Of a stretch of 64,000 nt of DNA, positions 1 to 8,083 are shown one piece after another. Under the pieces are notes generated by a model. That model was not told where the DNA came from. It ran no database searches and was given only the letters and a program-made list of their open reading frames with translations. The stretch covers positions 1-64,000 of the forward strand of contig DAIDBD010000037.1 of assembly GCA_027310305.1 (NCBI GenBank), read 5' to 3'. Position 1 is the stretch's first letter, and every line of letters begins with the position of its first letter. Source of the DNA: Herminiimonas sp. Its GTDB lineage: Bacteria; Pseudomonadota; Gammaproteobacteria; Burkholderiales; Burkholderiaceae_D. A program made the translations under genes and the position numbers.

Positions 1-786
1 GTCGATGCTGTTAGCGCAGAACAGGCGAATGTCGTGCTGTTCGCCGACACCTTCAACAATTATTTCGAATCCGAAAACGCGCATGCCGCGCTGAAGGTGC
101 TGCAGGCGGCCGGCTACCGGGTCCATGTCGCACGACCGGCGCAGCAGGATGCCGAACGCGACCGGCCGCTGTGCTGCGGCCGCACCTACCTGGCCGCCGG
201 CCTGGTCGATCAAGCTAGGGCCGAGGCACGCCGCGTGATCGATGCATTGCGCCCGTTCGTCGCGCGCGGCATCCCGGTGGTCGGGCTCGAACCATCGTGC
301 CTGCTGACATTGCGCGATGAATTCCTGGTGATGGGATTGGGCAGCGATGCAGAAGCGCTGGCGAACAAGGCATTCCTGTTCGAAGAATTCCTGGCACGCG
401 AACACGATTCCGGCCGGCTCCAGTTGAAGCTCGCGCCATTGCCTGAAAAGCGCGCGCTGCTGCACGGCCACTGCCATCAGAAAGCATTCGATGCGGTCAA
501 GCCGGTGCAAAAAATACTGGGCCTGATTCCGGGCCTGAAAGTCGAGCTGATCGAATCGAGTTGCTGCGGCATGGCCGGCAGTTTCGGATATGAAGCCGCG
601 CATTACGACGTATCGATGCAAATGGCGGAGCTGTCGCTGCTGCCGGCGATACGCGCAGCCGATGCGGACACGCTGCTGGCGGCAGACGGCACAAGCTGCC
701 GCCACCAGATCGCCGACGGCACCCGCCGGGACGGCGCGCGGCAAGCGCTGCATGTTGCCCGCATACTCGAGCGCGCGCTGGTCTGA
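1..786 (+). CDS. FAD-linked oxidase / Fe-S oxidoreductase, C-terminal part (5' end outside window)
   Basis: The reading frame is open from base 1, so only the last 261 residues are present. They form the cysteine-rich CCG-type region found in GlcF, heterodisulfide-reductase subunits and the C-terminal half of large fused D-2-hydroxyacid (D-lactate/glycolate) dehydrogenases. Visible motifs are PLCCGRTYLAAG and EPSCLLTLRDE in a first repeat, then HGHCHQKAF and SSCCGMAGSFGYE in a second. The missing N-terminal part would be expected to carry the FAD-binding and FAD-oxidase C domains and a 4Fe-4S ferredoxin segment. Expected role is oxidation of a 2-hydroxyacid at the membrane; the substrate cannot be told from this fragment. 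Confidence 0.8.
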   Translation, partial: VDAVSAEQANVVLFADTFNNYFESENAHAALKVLQAAGYRVHVARPAQQDAERDRPLCCGRTYLAAGLVDQARAEARRVIDALRPFVARGIPVVGLEPSCLLTLRDEFLVMGLGSDAEALANKAFLFEEFLAREHDSGRLQLKLAPLPEKRALLHGHCHQKAFDAVKPVQKILGLIPGLKVELIESSCCGMAGSFGYEAAHYDVSMQMAELSLLPAIRAADADTLLAADGTSCRHQIADGTRRDGARQALHVARILERALV

Positions 787-883
787 CCATGCCGGATTTT
801 CGGCAGCCGAATTGCCGCGTCAGCAACGCAGGCTTCGTTCATTTCACGATCGGTCATAAAAATTTTTGATTGCAAGGAATGCC

Positions 884-1612
884 ATGGATCATTTTGCATC
901 GCTCACGTTCTGGGCCGCATTGGGCAACATCATCATCGTCAATATCGTGCTGTCCGGCGACAATGCGGTGGTGATCGCGCTGGCTTCGCGTTCGCTGCCG
1001 GCCAGGCAGCAAAAGCAGGCGATTTTTTTCGGCAGCGCGCTGGCGATCCTGATCCGGATCGTGCTGACCGTGACCGCGCTCAGCCTGTTGTCGCTGCCGT
1101 ATCTGAAGATCATCGGCGCCGTGCTGCTGTTTTATATCGGCGCGCAACTGCTGGCCGAAGAATCGGATGAAGCGCATGTCAACGATCATGCCGAGGGCAT
1201 GTGGCATGCCGTCCGCACCATCATCATCGCCGACCTGGTCATGAGCCTCGACAACGTGCTCGGCGTGGCGGCGGCGGCCAAGGGCGACATCGTCCTGCTG
1301 ATCGCCGGTCTTGCGATCAGCATTCCGCTGATCATGTTCGGCAGCGGCATCCTCCTGAAGATGATCGAACGATTCGAATGGATCGTCGCGGTCGGCGCTG
1401 CCCTGCTGGGTTATCTTGCCGGCGACATGCTGTTTTCGGACAGCGCATCGCAGCCATGGATACAGGCCTATTTTCAACATCATGAATTCCTTCTTCCCGT
1501 GATCGATGCGCATGTAAGCATTCCGGGCCTGGTTGGCGCGGCCGGCGTGCTAGCGGCCGGCTTCTGGCTGGCGCGGCGCCGCGCGAACGATGCGGATTTT
1601 CCCGCATCCTGA
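884..1612 (+). CDS. TerC/YjbE-family integral membrane protein
   Basis: A 242-residue multi-pass membrane protein of the TerC superfamily. Both family signatures with membrane acidic residues are present: SGDNAVVIALA near the N terminus and DLVMSLDNVLGVAA in the middle. The family is associated with tellurite resistance and, for YjbE/YkoY-type members, manganese export; which ion this one handles is not evident. The ATG at 884 is chosen over an in-frame TTG at 866 because AAGGA lies at 874-878. It stands alone, about 100 bases after the oxidase gene and before the next plus-strand gene. Confidence 0.85.
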   Translation: MDHFASLTFWAALGNIIIVNIVLSGDNAVVIALASRSLPARQQKQAIFFGSALAILIRIVLTVTALSLLSLPYLKIIGAVLLFYIGAQLLAEESDEAHVNDHAEGMWHAVRTIIIADLVMSLDNVLGVAAAAKGDIVLLIAGLAISIPLIMFGSGILLKMIERFEWIVAVGAALLGYLAGDMLFSDSASQPWIQAYFQHHEFLLPVIDAHVSIPGLVGAAGVLAAGFWLARRRANDADFPAS

Positions 1613-1707
1613 AAGTACCGCGCAATCAATGCTTATGCCGGCACTGCATTGGCGCGGATGGCACACTGTGCATTCTCTATTTTGCGTATCATTAGAGCGG
1701 TTTCCAT

Positions 1708-2190
1708 ATGAAATTTTCCCATCTCATCGAAATCAACGATCCGCTCAATCCGCTGATCGATCCATTGTCGCGCGATCAGTTATGGCGCGGCTTGATGCTG
1801 CGGGCGGAAGATCCGGCCATGTTCGTGCCGCATCTCGACGACTGTGCGATTCGCGCTCGATCGACGGCATCGATCGAGCGCGAGTTGCGTTACGGCGCAC
1901 TGGTAATACGCGATCGCGTGACTTTTTTATCGCAGTTGCAGATGAAATACCATGTGCCGGCGCAACAGGACATCACCGCCTCCACGCTGACCATGACGAT
2001 AGAAGAACCGCAGCCGGGCTTGCTGTTCGTACGCTTCGAATACGACGACGACAGCGTGGATGCCGAAGGTTCGGCCGATGCGTTTTACAATGAATTCCGC
2101 CGTTCCGCCTATCAGGAATCGGACATCGATACGATCCGCGTGATTCGGCAACTGGCGGCAGACGGCCGGCTTGGCGCATCGCCGGCCTGA
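1708..2190 (+). CDS. AtaL-like (DUF1857, SRPBCC-fold) protein
   Basis: A 160-residue soluble protein without signal or membrane segment. The start (HLIEINDPLNPLIDPLSR) and the conserved LWRGLMLRAEDP and VPHLDDCAI blocks match, from memory, the DUF1857/AtaL-like group of the SRPBCC ligand-binding fold. Function is not known for bacterial members; a small hydrophobic ligand is the usual inference from the fold. The length is typical. No operon partner: the neighbour on the right is on the opposite strand and ends 139 bases away. Confidence 0.6.
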   Translation: MKFSHLIEINDPLNPLIDPLSRDQLWRGLMLRAEDPAMFVPHLDDCAIRARSTASIERELRYGALVIRDRVTFLSQLQMKYHVPAQQDITASTLTMTIEEPQPGLLFVRFEYDDDSVDAEGSADAFYNEFRRSAYQESDIDTIRVIRQLAADGRLGASPA

Positions 2191-2329
2191 GCATCCGGGT
2201 TTTATACAGCGGTGGCGCTCGCTTCATTGAAACGCGTTGCCATTCAGCACCGCATCCGGCGTGGCTCATGCAAAAACGGCCATTCAATCGGTAAAAATTC
2301 CAGCGGCAATCCAAATCGCGGGTTTCCGC

Positions 2330-2842
2330 TTATTTGGATTGCACCGGCGGTTGTCCCGAATTTGGCGCTGGTGCCTGCCCCGCTGAAGAACTGCCGCCGG
2401 CACTGCTGCCGCTGGAGGTCTGCGTCTGCGATTGTTTCTCGGCTTGGGCGATGGTGCTGTCCCGCGTCGCCTTGGCTTCCTTATTGCAGGCTTTCTTGGC
2501 GTCGCCGACCTGATCGTTGCAGCGTTCCTTGGCTACGTCGTATTGCGCATCGGCTTTTGCCTGTTCCATTTTGAGGCGATTCCTGGGCGTATCGCGCTCC
2601 GTCATTTTTGCCTGCGCTTCGGCGATTTTCTTCTGTCCATCCGCTTCGGCTTTACAAATATTCTTGGCATTGTCCTTCATCCCATTGCATTTCTCCATGG
2701 CAGCTTTGTATTGCTGTTCGGTTTGCTGCTTCTGGGATGGTTGTCCCGACGAACCCGAACTGGCGGGATATGTTTGTGCATAAGCACCCGCTGCAAAGGT
2801 GAATGTCAGCGATGCAGCGATGGCGGTGAACTTTGTCTTCAT
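2330..2842 (-). CDS. secreted/periplasmic protein with two C-x10-C repeats
   Basis: 170 residues starting at the ATG at 2842, supported by AGGAA about eight bases upstream. A signal peptide is clear (residues 1-22, ending AGAYA before Q23). The mature part is Lys/Glu/Ala-rich and helical, followed by a Ser/Gly/Pro/Gln-rich tail. It has two related repeats, Cys52-x10-Cys63 and Cys108-x10-Cys119, each starting CN and continuing through D-N/A-A-K to C-x-x-E-A. The cysteine pairs could form disulfides in the periplasm. Similar proteins are annotated as hypothetical or TolA-like in related genomes; no specific function is supported. Confidence 0.6.
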   Translation of the reverse strand: MKTKFTAIAASLTFTFAAGAYAQTYPASSGSSGQPSQKQQTEQQYKAAMEKCNGMKDNAKNICKAEADGQKKIAEAQAKMTERDTPRNRLKMEQAKADAQYDVAKERCNDQVGDAKKACNKEAKATRDSTIAQAEKQSQTQTSSGSSAGGSSSAGQAPAPNSGQPPVQSK

Positions 2843-2954
2843 GGAAGTGTTCCTTTCATTTATCAAATTCGATCAGATGTCCGCACGCTTTGTGCCATGC
2901 AAACAGCAGCAAAGGATGCGGGCGCGATCGCGAAAGCATGTGCGCAGAATGAGT

Positions 2955-2995
2955 CGGCTTGCCTGACGCTCGGCATCAACCCTTCAGGCAAGCCG
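2955..2995 (-). repeat. 12-bp perfect inverted repeat downstream of the stress operon
   Basis: CGGCTTGCCTGA at 2955-2966 and TCAGGCAAGCCG at 2984-2995 are perfect inverted arms around a 17-base loop, just after the stop of the YsnF-type gene. No U-tract follows in either direction, so it is not a standard intrinsic terminator. It may act as a 3' RNA-stabilising hairpin or take part in termination with other factors. Confidence 0.55.
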
Positions 2996-3006
2996 CCTGT
3001 GCGCCG

Positions 3007-4146
3007 TTACTTCGTCATTTTTTCCCAGCCGTAACGCACCGCATCCTTGGTTTTTTCCCATGGAGAGCCGGCATTGTTCGATTCCCACTCGCGCCGCGCT
3101 TCCGGCTCCACATCGTTCCAGCGATACCCTTTGTATTGCTCATTGCCGCCCAGCTTGCTGCCGTACTGATAGGCCGGCGCATAGTCTTCATATTTGCCGC
3201 CGGCATGGCCGTACGCGGTTTGCCAATGGGTGCGGAAATCCGTATCGTCGGTCGCCGTGCCGGTGCGTCCCGCGTTAGCCTGCGCGCCGAGCTGTTCGAT
3301 TTCGACATCGGTACGGCGCACGGTATCCCTGACCGTTTCGGTACGCTCGCTGACATCTTTTCCGACCACCACCTCTTCCACTACCCGCGCGGTTTTTCCG
3401 ACCACCGGTTCTTCCGCCGTTTCGCGCAATTCCAGCGATCCTTCCTTGAAGGCGGCCATGTCGGCTTCGGTCGCACGCTGGTTGACCGGACGCCGCTCGA
3501 CTTTCACATGCTCCTCGCGCAGTTGCACCGATTCTTCCGCCGGGGTTTCGGTCATCCGCTGGAACACCCGCACGCCACCGCGCTGCACTTCCCGCTTGCC
3601 GACTTTCAACTGTTCCTCCATCACCGGAATCCGCGCTTCGCCTTCAAGCGTGCCGCCCTTCATATCCTGCGCCGATTGCGCGGAATACATCGAGCGCTCC
3701 TGCCGGATTTCCGAATCGCTCAATACCGGCGCCGACCGATCGTATTCCGACCAGCCCTGGCTGCGCCATTGGGTCGAACGCTCGTCGAGATCGACCGGGT
3801 TGAACCGGTCAAGGATATCGGTTGCGCGATCACCCTGCTCATCGCTGTCGGCATCGACGGTTACCAGATAGCTGCCGCGCCGCACCGCTTCGGAATAGAC
3901 ATGCGCATGCTCGTTTTCTTCCTCTCCGCCAAACAGCGAACGGAAGAATTTGCCGATGCTCCAGCCTTCCTCCGATCGATCGTCCGCCTGCCCGGTTCCG
4001 CGCAGCGACGATTGCCGCGCATCGGGCGTATCCTGATCCGGACTGAGCCGGATGCTGTTGCGGGAAAAGCCGCCTTCGAGCAGTGCGTTCAGTGCGCTTT
4101 GCGCGTCGGAATAGTTATCGTAGACGCCTATTACAGTATTTGCCAT
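3007..4146 (-). CDS. YsnF/AvaK-type stress protein with N-terminal 17M-like domain
   Basis: A 379-residue acidic, cytoplasmic protein. Residues 1-40 (MANTVIGVYDNYSDAQSAL onward) are the short domain seen in general stress protein 17M and are also present in the divergent gene at 5064. The centre carries the DUF2382 (YsnF/AvaK) repeat region, beginning at EARIPVMEEQLKVGKREV and rich in Glu/Val/Arg. The C terminus (HWQTAYGHAGGKYEDYAP onward) is another conserved block of these proteins. The start at 4146 is set by AGGAGA eight bases upstream; the longer frame runs into the upstream gene. It lies 29 bases after the gene at 4176-4841, probably in one transcript. The exact role is unknown; the family is linked to general, desiccation and osmotic stress. 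Confidence 0.75.
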   Translation of the reverse strand: MANTVIGVYDNYSDAQSALNALLEGGFSRNSIRLSPDQDTPDARQSSLRGTGQADDRSEEGWSIGKFFRSLFGGEEENEHAHVYSEAVRRGSYLVTVDADSDEQGDRATDILDRFNPVDLDERSTQWRSQGWSEYDRSAPVLSDSEIRQERSMYSAQSAQDMKGGTLEGEARIPVMEEQLKVGKREVQRGGVRVFQRMTETPAEESVQLREEHVKVERRPVNQRATEADMAAFKEGSLELRETAEEPVVGKTARVVEEVVVGKDVSERTETVRDTVRRTDVEIEQLGAQANAGRTGTATDDTDFRTHWQTAYGHAGGKYEDYAPAYQYGSKLGGNEQYKGYRWNDVEPEARREWESNNAGSPWEKTKDAVRYGWEKMTK

Positions 4147-4175
4147 GATGAATCTCCTGTTGAAAACACGGTTTG

Positions 4176-4841
4176 TCAGCCGGCCGGTTTGCCGGGGATC
4201 GGGTTTATTTCGGACTGGATTCGGGTGCAAGATTGAGAGGTATTGACCGGGCGCGATGCCTCGCCGTCTTCATCGAAGCGCTCTACCGACACCGCTTCCG
4301 ATTTCAGCATCACCGATTGCGGTGCGTGCACTTGATGCCGGTGCCGCGTGATGCGTATTTCTTCCTTCAGACGGATCTGCTTCTCGACGACCAGCACTTC
4401 TTCGAGAATCGGCACGACCAGCGTATCGCCGTCGTAACGGGTGGCCGGCAGCGGCGCGGTTGTGACGATTTGCTCGCGTTCGGAAACGGTCTTGCGAATG
4501 CGTACCCCTTTGCCGGTATCGATCACTCGCTTGTCGATCTGCAGTTCTTCCTGCAAAACGGGAATCGTCGTTTCCTGCCCGCTCTCAGCGTTGTCCGACA
4601 ACGCGTCCAACGCGTCAAATGCAAACGGCAAACGAAATACGCCTTGTTGCCGCATTGCCAGCAAACTGACGGGCAGCATCAGTTCCGGTCCGCGTTCTAT
4701 CCTGATCACCGCGTTCGGCTGCGCACCGGTTTGCGTGACCGAAACGATCTGCGCCTGGTGGCCTTCCGCATCGATGACACGGGCGCCCGTCAAAGAAAAA
4801 CCGGTGCCGGCACCGGCATCGCTTTCAGGGATATGCGGCAT
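4176..4841 (-). CDS. YsnF/AvaK-domain (DUF2382) protein
   Basis: 221 residues from the ATG at 4841, preceded by GGAGAGG; an upstream ATG at 4880 is in frame but has no better site. The N-terminal third (GARVIDAEGHQAQIV) looks like a PRC-barrel-like lead-in, and the rest has two DUF2382-type repeats (TTIPVLQEELQIDKRVI and LVVPILEEVLVVEKQI). It lacks the 17M-like N-terminal domain of the following gene. First gene of a two-gene stress operon, divergent from the glycine-zipper gene at 5064, so all three probably share a control region at 4842-5063. Function unknown. Confidence 0.7.
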   Translation of the reverse strand: MPHIPESDAGAGTGFSLTGARVIDAEGHQAQIVSVTQTGAQPNAVIRIERGPELMLPVSLLAMRQQGVFRLPFAFDALDALSDNAESGQETTIPVLQEELQIDKRVIDTGKGVRIRKTVSEREQIVTTAPLPATRYDGDTLVVPILEEVLVVEKQIRLKEEIRITRHRHQVHAPQSVMLKSEAVSVERFDEDGEASRPVNTSQSCTRIQSEINPIPGKPAG

Positions 4842-5063
4842 TCGCGATTTTCCTCTCCATTCCAGGATTTGCGCTTGCATGCAATTACTGCGCCAAGTTG
4901 CGGGCGGCGGCCCCGCAACGGAGAGAGGCGCAGCGGTCTTTTTGCATCGGGGGAACAGCTGAAATTACCGATTCGCCGTGTATGAAATTCCGGCCTGTTC
5001 AGCGTTAGAACTAAAGCGCGATCCGGCGTTCTTATTATTCATGAACAAACCGGAGAGGCGCGT

Positions 5064-5627
5064 ATGACGACGATTATTGCAGGCAGTTTCGAACAGCAGG
5101 CTCAGGCCCAGGAAGCGATCGACCAGATGCTTCGCGCCGGATTTCCGGCGGATCGGATCAGTTCTTTTTATGTGAATCCCGCCGGACAACATGATCGCTA
5201 TCCGATCGGCGGCGACCGCGACAAATCGCCCGGCGCCGAGGAAAGCCCGACAGGAACGGCCACCGGCATGACCGGCGGCGGCGCGATCGGTGCAGCGGTC
5301 GGTGCCGCAACGACGCCGCTGACCGGTCCGCTCGGCGCGGTCACCGGCGCTTTCGTCGGCGCCCATCTGGGTTCGCTTGTCGGCTCGCTTGGCAAGATGG
5401 AAGAAGACGGCGGCGACCCGGATGAAAATGAAATTCCGGTACGGCACGCCGGCATGCTGGTAGCCGTCAGCGTACCGGAACCCGCCGATGAAGACCGCGC
5501 GCTCAATGCGCTGCGCTCGCTGAATCCGACCTATATCGAGCGGTCCGAAGGAAGCATAGTCGATGGCGACTGGCAGGATTTCGATCCGGTTGCGCCGCCG
5601 TCATTCATAGAGCGGCGGCTCACGTAG
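5064..5627 (+). CDS. general stress protein 17M-like protein with glycine-zipper segment
   Basis: 187 residues; start supported by GGAGAGG just upstream. Residues 1-40 (TTIIAGSFEQQAQAQEAIDQ and on) are the same small domain that opens the stress protein at 3007-4146. Residues about 70-115 form a Gly/Ala-rich, membrane-inserting glycine zipper (GMTGGGAIGAAVGAATTPL and following). The last part returns to a soluble ferredoxin-like pattern (MLVAVSVPEPADEDRALNAL). Probably a stress-induced envelope or membrane-associated protein; exact role unknown. Divergent from the two YsnF genes. Confidence 0.7.
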   Translation: MTTIIAGSFEQQAQAQEAIDQMLRAGFPADRISSFYVNPAGQHDRYPIGGDRDKSPGAEESPTGTATGMTGGGAIGAAVGAATTPLTGPLGAVTGAFVGAHLGSLVGSLGKMEEDGGDPDENEIPVRHAGMLVAVSVPEPADEDRALNALRSLNPTYIERSEGSIVDGDWQDFDPVAPPSFIERRLT

Positions 5628-5658
5628 CGTTCGGCATCGTAATTCTGGAGAAAAACGG

Positions 5659-5838
5659 TCCACGAAAAACACGAAAGACACGAAAAATGAATTTGCCGTC
5701 CAGGCTTTTTGCCGGCGGCAGGAATGTTATCGTGCGTTGCACACACCGCCAACCCGTGATTTCAATGCCATCTCGATCCACAGTAAACGGGATCAAATGA
5801 ATAACGAAGCTTTTCGTGTCTTTCGTGCTTTTCGTGGG
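5659..5838. repeat. CACGAAA-type inverted repeat element, copy A
   Basis: The left arm at 5659-5690 is made of CACGAAA units spaced nine bases apart (CCACGAAAAACACGAAAGAC). The right arm at about 5811-5838 is its reverse complement (TTTTCGTGTCTTTCGTGC), matching over about 27 bases with one difference. They enclose about 120 bases without a credible gene. This is the widespread repeat whose spurious translation reads FRVFRAFRG. It fills the gap between the glycine-zipper gene and the diguanylate cyclase. A related copy is at 55299-55373. Confidence 0.75.
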
Positions 5839-5854
5839 CCGAGCGTGATATCCG

Positions 5855-7006
5855 TTATGGCAGCTGCGACAACCGAACGCAATTGCGGCCGGCATTTTTG
5901 GCTTGATACAACGCCGCATCGGCGCGATTGAGCACTTGCGTCAGCGTTTCGCCGGGCTGCCAGACGGCAACGCCGGCTGAAATCGTCAATTGCAAATCCG
6001 GCGCAATGCTTTGCCAATCCTGTTGCGCGACATCGTTGCGCAACCGTTCAAGCGCCACCATTGCGGTGCTGGCTTTCGCATTAACCAGCAGCAAGGTAAA
6101 TTCCTCGCCGCCGTAACGCGCAACCGTGTCGCTGGCACGCCGCTTTTCATCGAGCAGGCACGCCATCTCGTACAACGCCCTGTCGCCGATCATGTGGCCG
6201 TAGCGGTCATTGACCTGCTTGAAATGATCGATGTCGATCATTGCCACCGAAAAGCCGGTCCGGTTGCGTACCGCGCGCCTGCTTTCATCCTGCAGCAGCC
6301 GCATGAACTCGCGCCGGTTCCACAGTCCCGTCAATTCGTCGCGGCTGGCGAGATCGGTCAGCTTGGCGGTCGCATCGGCCAATTGGTTCTTATCGCTTTG
6401 CAACTGCCTGCGCAACCGTGCAACCTCGGCATTGATCGCAATGCACCGCCCCAGTGCATATGAAACGGCGATCCAGAACAACAGCCGCTCGATCGGCGTC
6501 GAAAGCGCAACTGCTATCCGTGGGCCAACCATCAGCAGCACCGCGCCGAGCGCGCACGACAGCAGCAGCCAGGTCCGCAAAAACATCCGCTGGTTGAAAT
6601 ACAGGCTGCCGTAAGACAGCGGCACGAACAGGTTGACGACGAACAGATAGGCGATTTGCGGAGCGATGATCAGCCCCAGCAGATTGATGCCGCTGGCAGC
6701 CAGTATCTGGATGCCGGTCATCGACGGATCGCGAAAGCGCCGCGTCAGGCCGGACAGGATGCTGCCCATGAAAATCGCATTGAATGCCAACGCAATACCG
6801 AGCATCGTCAGCGCCGCCTTGCAGGAAACCATGCCCGCCGCTGCAAATCCGAACAGCAGCAGCACGTTGACGGAATAATCGGCCGCAGCGAACGCGGTCG
6901 CGCGCAGGCGGATCCGCGTTTTATGATCGAACGATGTGAGCCACGGCATTTTCAGATTGCGCACGCTGTTTATTCTGATGAACGTTGGCCGCCGCAACAT
7001 GGCCAT
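5855..7006 (-). CDS. membrane-anchored diguanylate cyclase (GGDEF)
   Basis: 383 residues if started at 7006; the ATG at 6949 (MPWLTSF) is an alternative and neither has a strong ribosome site. The first 190 residues contain about six hydrophobic helices, then a short linker coiled coil (ARLRRQLQSDKNQLADATAKL) and a GGDEF domain. The catalytic motif is intact (ARYGGEEFTLLL), and an RxxD product-inhibition site, RASD, lies exactly five residues before it. DELTGLWNRR and IDIDHFKQVND are also conserved. Expected to make cyclic di-GMP in response to an unknown signal sensed through the membrane region. The 5' end faces a divergent EamA gene. Confidence 0.85.
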   Translation of the reverse strand: MAMLRRPTFIRINSVRNLKMPWLTSFDHKTRIRLRATAFAAADYSVNVLLLFGFAAAGMVSCKAALTMLGIALAFNAIFMGSILSGLTRRFRDPSMTGIQILAASGINLLGLIIAPQIAYLFVVNLFVPLSYGSLYFNQRMFLRTWLLLSCALGAVLLMVGPRIAVALSTPIERLLFWIAVSYALGRCIAINAEVARLRRQLQSDKNQLADATAKLTDLASRDELTGLWNRREFMRLLQDESRRAVRNRTGFSVAMIDIDHFKQVNDRYGHMIGDRALYEMACLLDEKRRASDTVARYGGEEFTLLLVNAKASTAMVALERLRNDVAQQDWQSIAPDLQLTISAGVAVWQPGETLTQVLNRADAALYQAKNAGRNCVRLSQLP

Positions 7007-7144
7007 GCATTTACTGCTTACAATACCGCGTGCCGTGCATTGGCGAAATATTTCTGTCGGTATCTCTATGCTAGGCCTGCTTTATTGCGTTTGTCCATCT
7101 GTTATTGTGATTTAACAATTGCGTCCTTTCCCCTATTCAGCCAA

Positions 7145-8047
7145 ATGAAAATGACCCGCAAGCCGCTCGATGCATTCGCGATGCTGCTGTTGACCGGATT
7201 GAGCGTGCTGTGGGGTTTGCAGCAGGTCGCCGTCAAGCTCGCGCTGCCCGGCATGAGCCCGCTGATGCAGATCGGGCTGCGCTCGGCGATCGCGGCGCTG
7301 CTGGTATGCGGATTGATCCGCTGGCGCAGCAGCGGCTTCTCGCTGCGCGACGGTACCTTCTGGCCGGGCATCGGCGCCGGCGCGCTGTTCGCGACCGAAT
7401 TCCTGTGCGTGTCGATCGGGCTGCAATACACCACCGCTTCGCACATGTCGGTATTCCTGTACACCGCGCCTGTTTTCACGGTATTGGGCCTGCACTGGCT
7501 GGTCCCGGGAGAGCGCCTGGGATCGATGCAATGGATCGGCGTGTTCGCCGCATTCGCCGGCATGGCGCTGGCATTTTCCAACGGCTTCGACACATCGGCG
7601 CGCGACTGGAAAGATATCCTGCTGGGCGATGCGCTGGGCATACTCGGCGGCATATTCTGGGCCGCCACCACGGTGCTGATCCGGCGCTCGGCGTTATCGG
7701 AAGCGCCGCCCACCACCACGTTGCTGTATCAGCTCGGCGGCGCCGGCGTGATCCTGCTGGCGCTGGCCGCCGTGCTGGGGCAAGCGACTGCAATTTCAAT
7801 GACCGGCATCGTGTGGGCCAGCCTGTTTTTTCAATCGGTGGTGATTGCCTTCATCAGCTTCCTGGCATGGTTCTGGATGCTGCGCCGCTATCTCGCATCG
7901 CGCATTTCGGTCTTCTCGTTTCTGACGCCGCTGTTCGGTGTCGGCTTCGGCGTATTGCTGCTGAATGACCCGGTCGGCGTGCGTTTTGCCGGCGGCGCGG
8001 CGCTGGTATTGGTTGGCATCGTGCTGGTGAATCTGCGCGGGCGTTAA
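7145..8047 (+). CDS. EamA-family (DMT superfamily) transporter
   Basis: 300 residues with about ten hydrophobic helices arranged as two EamA repeats (first from LLLTGLSVLWGLQQVAVKLA, second from LLGDALGILGGIFWAATTVL). Family members export or import small metabolites such as amino acids, purines or nucleotide sugars; the substrate here is unknown. The frame is open far upstream, but homology to the family begins at the ATG at 7145 (a second ATG follows at 7151); the ribosome site is weak. It converges with another EamA gene whose stop is 37 bases beyond this one. Confidence 0.8.
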   Translation: MKMTRKPLDAFAMLLLTGLSVLWGLQQVAVKLALPGMSPLMQIGLRSAIAALLVCGLIRWRSSGFSLRDGTFWPGIGAGALFATEFLCVSIGLQYTTASHMSVFLYTAPVFTVLGLHWLVPGERLGSMQWIGVFAAFAGMALAFSNGFDTSARDWKDILLGDALGILGGIFWAATTVLIRRSALSEAPPTTTLLYQLGGAGVILLALAAVLGQATAISMTGIVWASLFFQSVVIAFISFLAWFWMLRRYLASRISVFSFLTPLFGVGFGVLLLNDPVGVRFAGGAALVLVGIVLVNLRGR

Positions 8048-8083
8048 AGCCGGCCGGCTGTTTCAGCTTCGGCAACGGCGTCG

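Noticed and set aside
2959-4236. Long plus-strand open frame (425 codons)
   Set aside because: Antisense to the YsnF gene; Arg/His/Phe-rich product typical of the complementary frame in GC-rich DNA, no ribosome site.
5737-5931. Small open frame giving FRVFRAFRG-type peptide
   Set aside because: Comes from translating the CACGAAA repeat; a known type of false gene.
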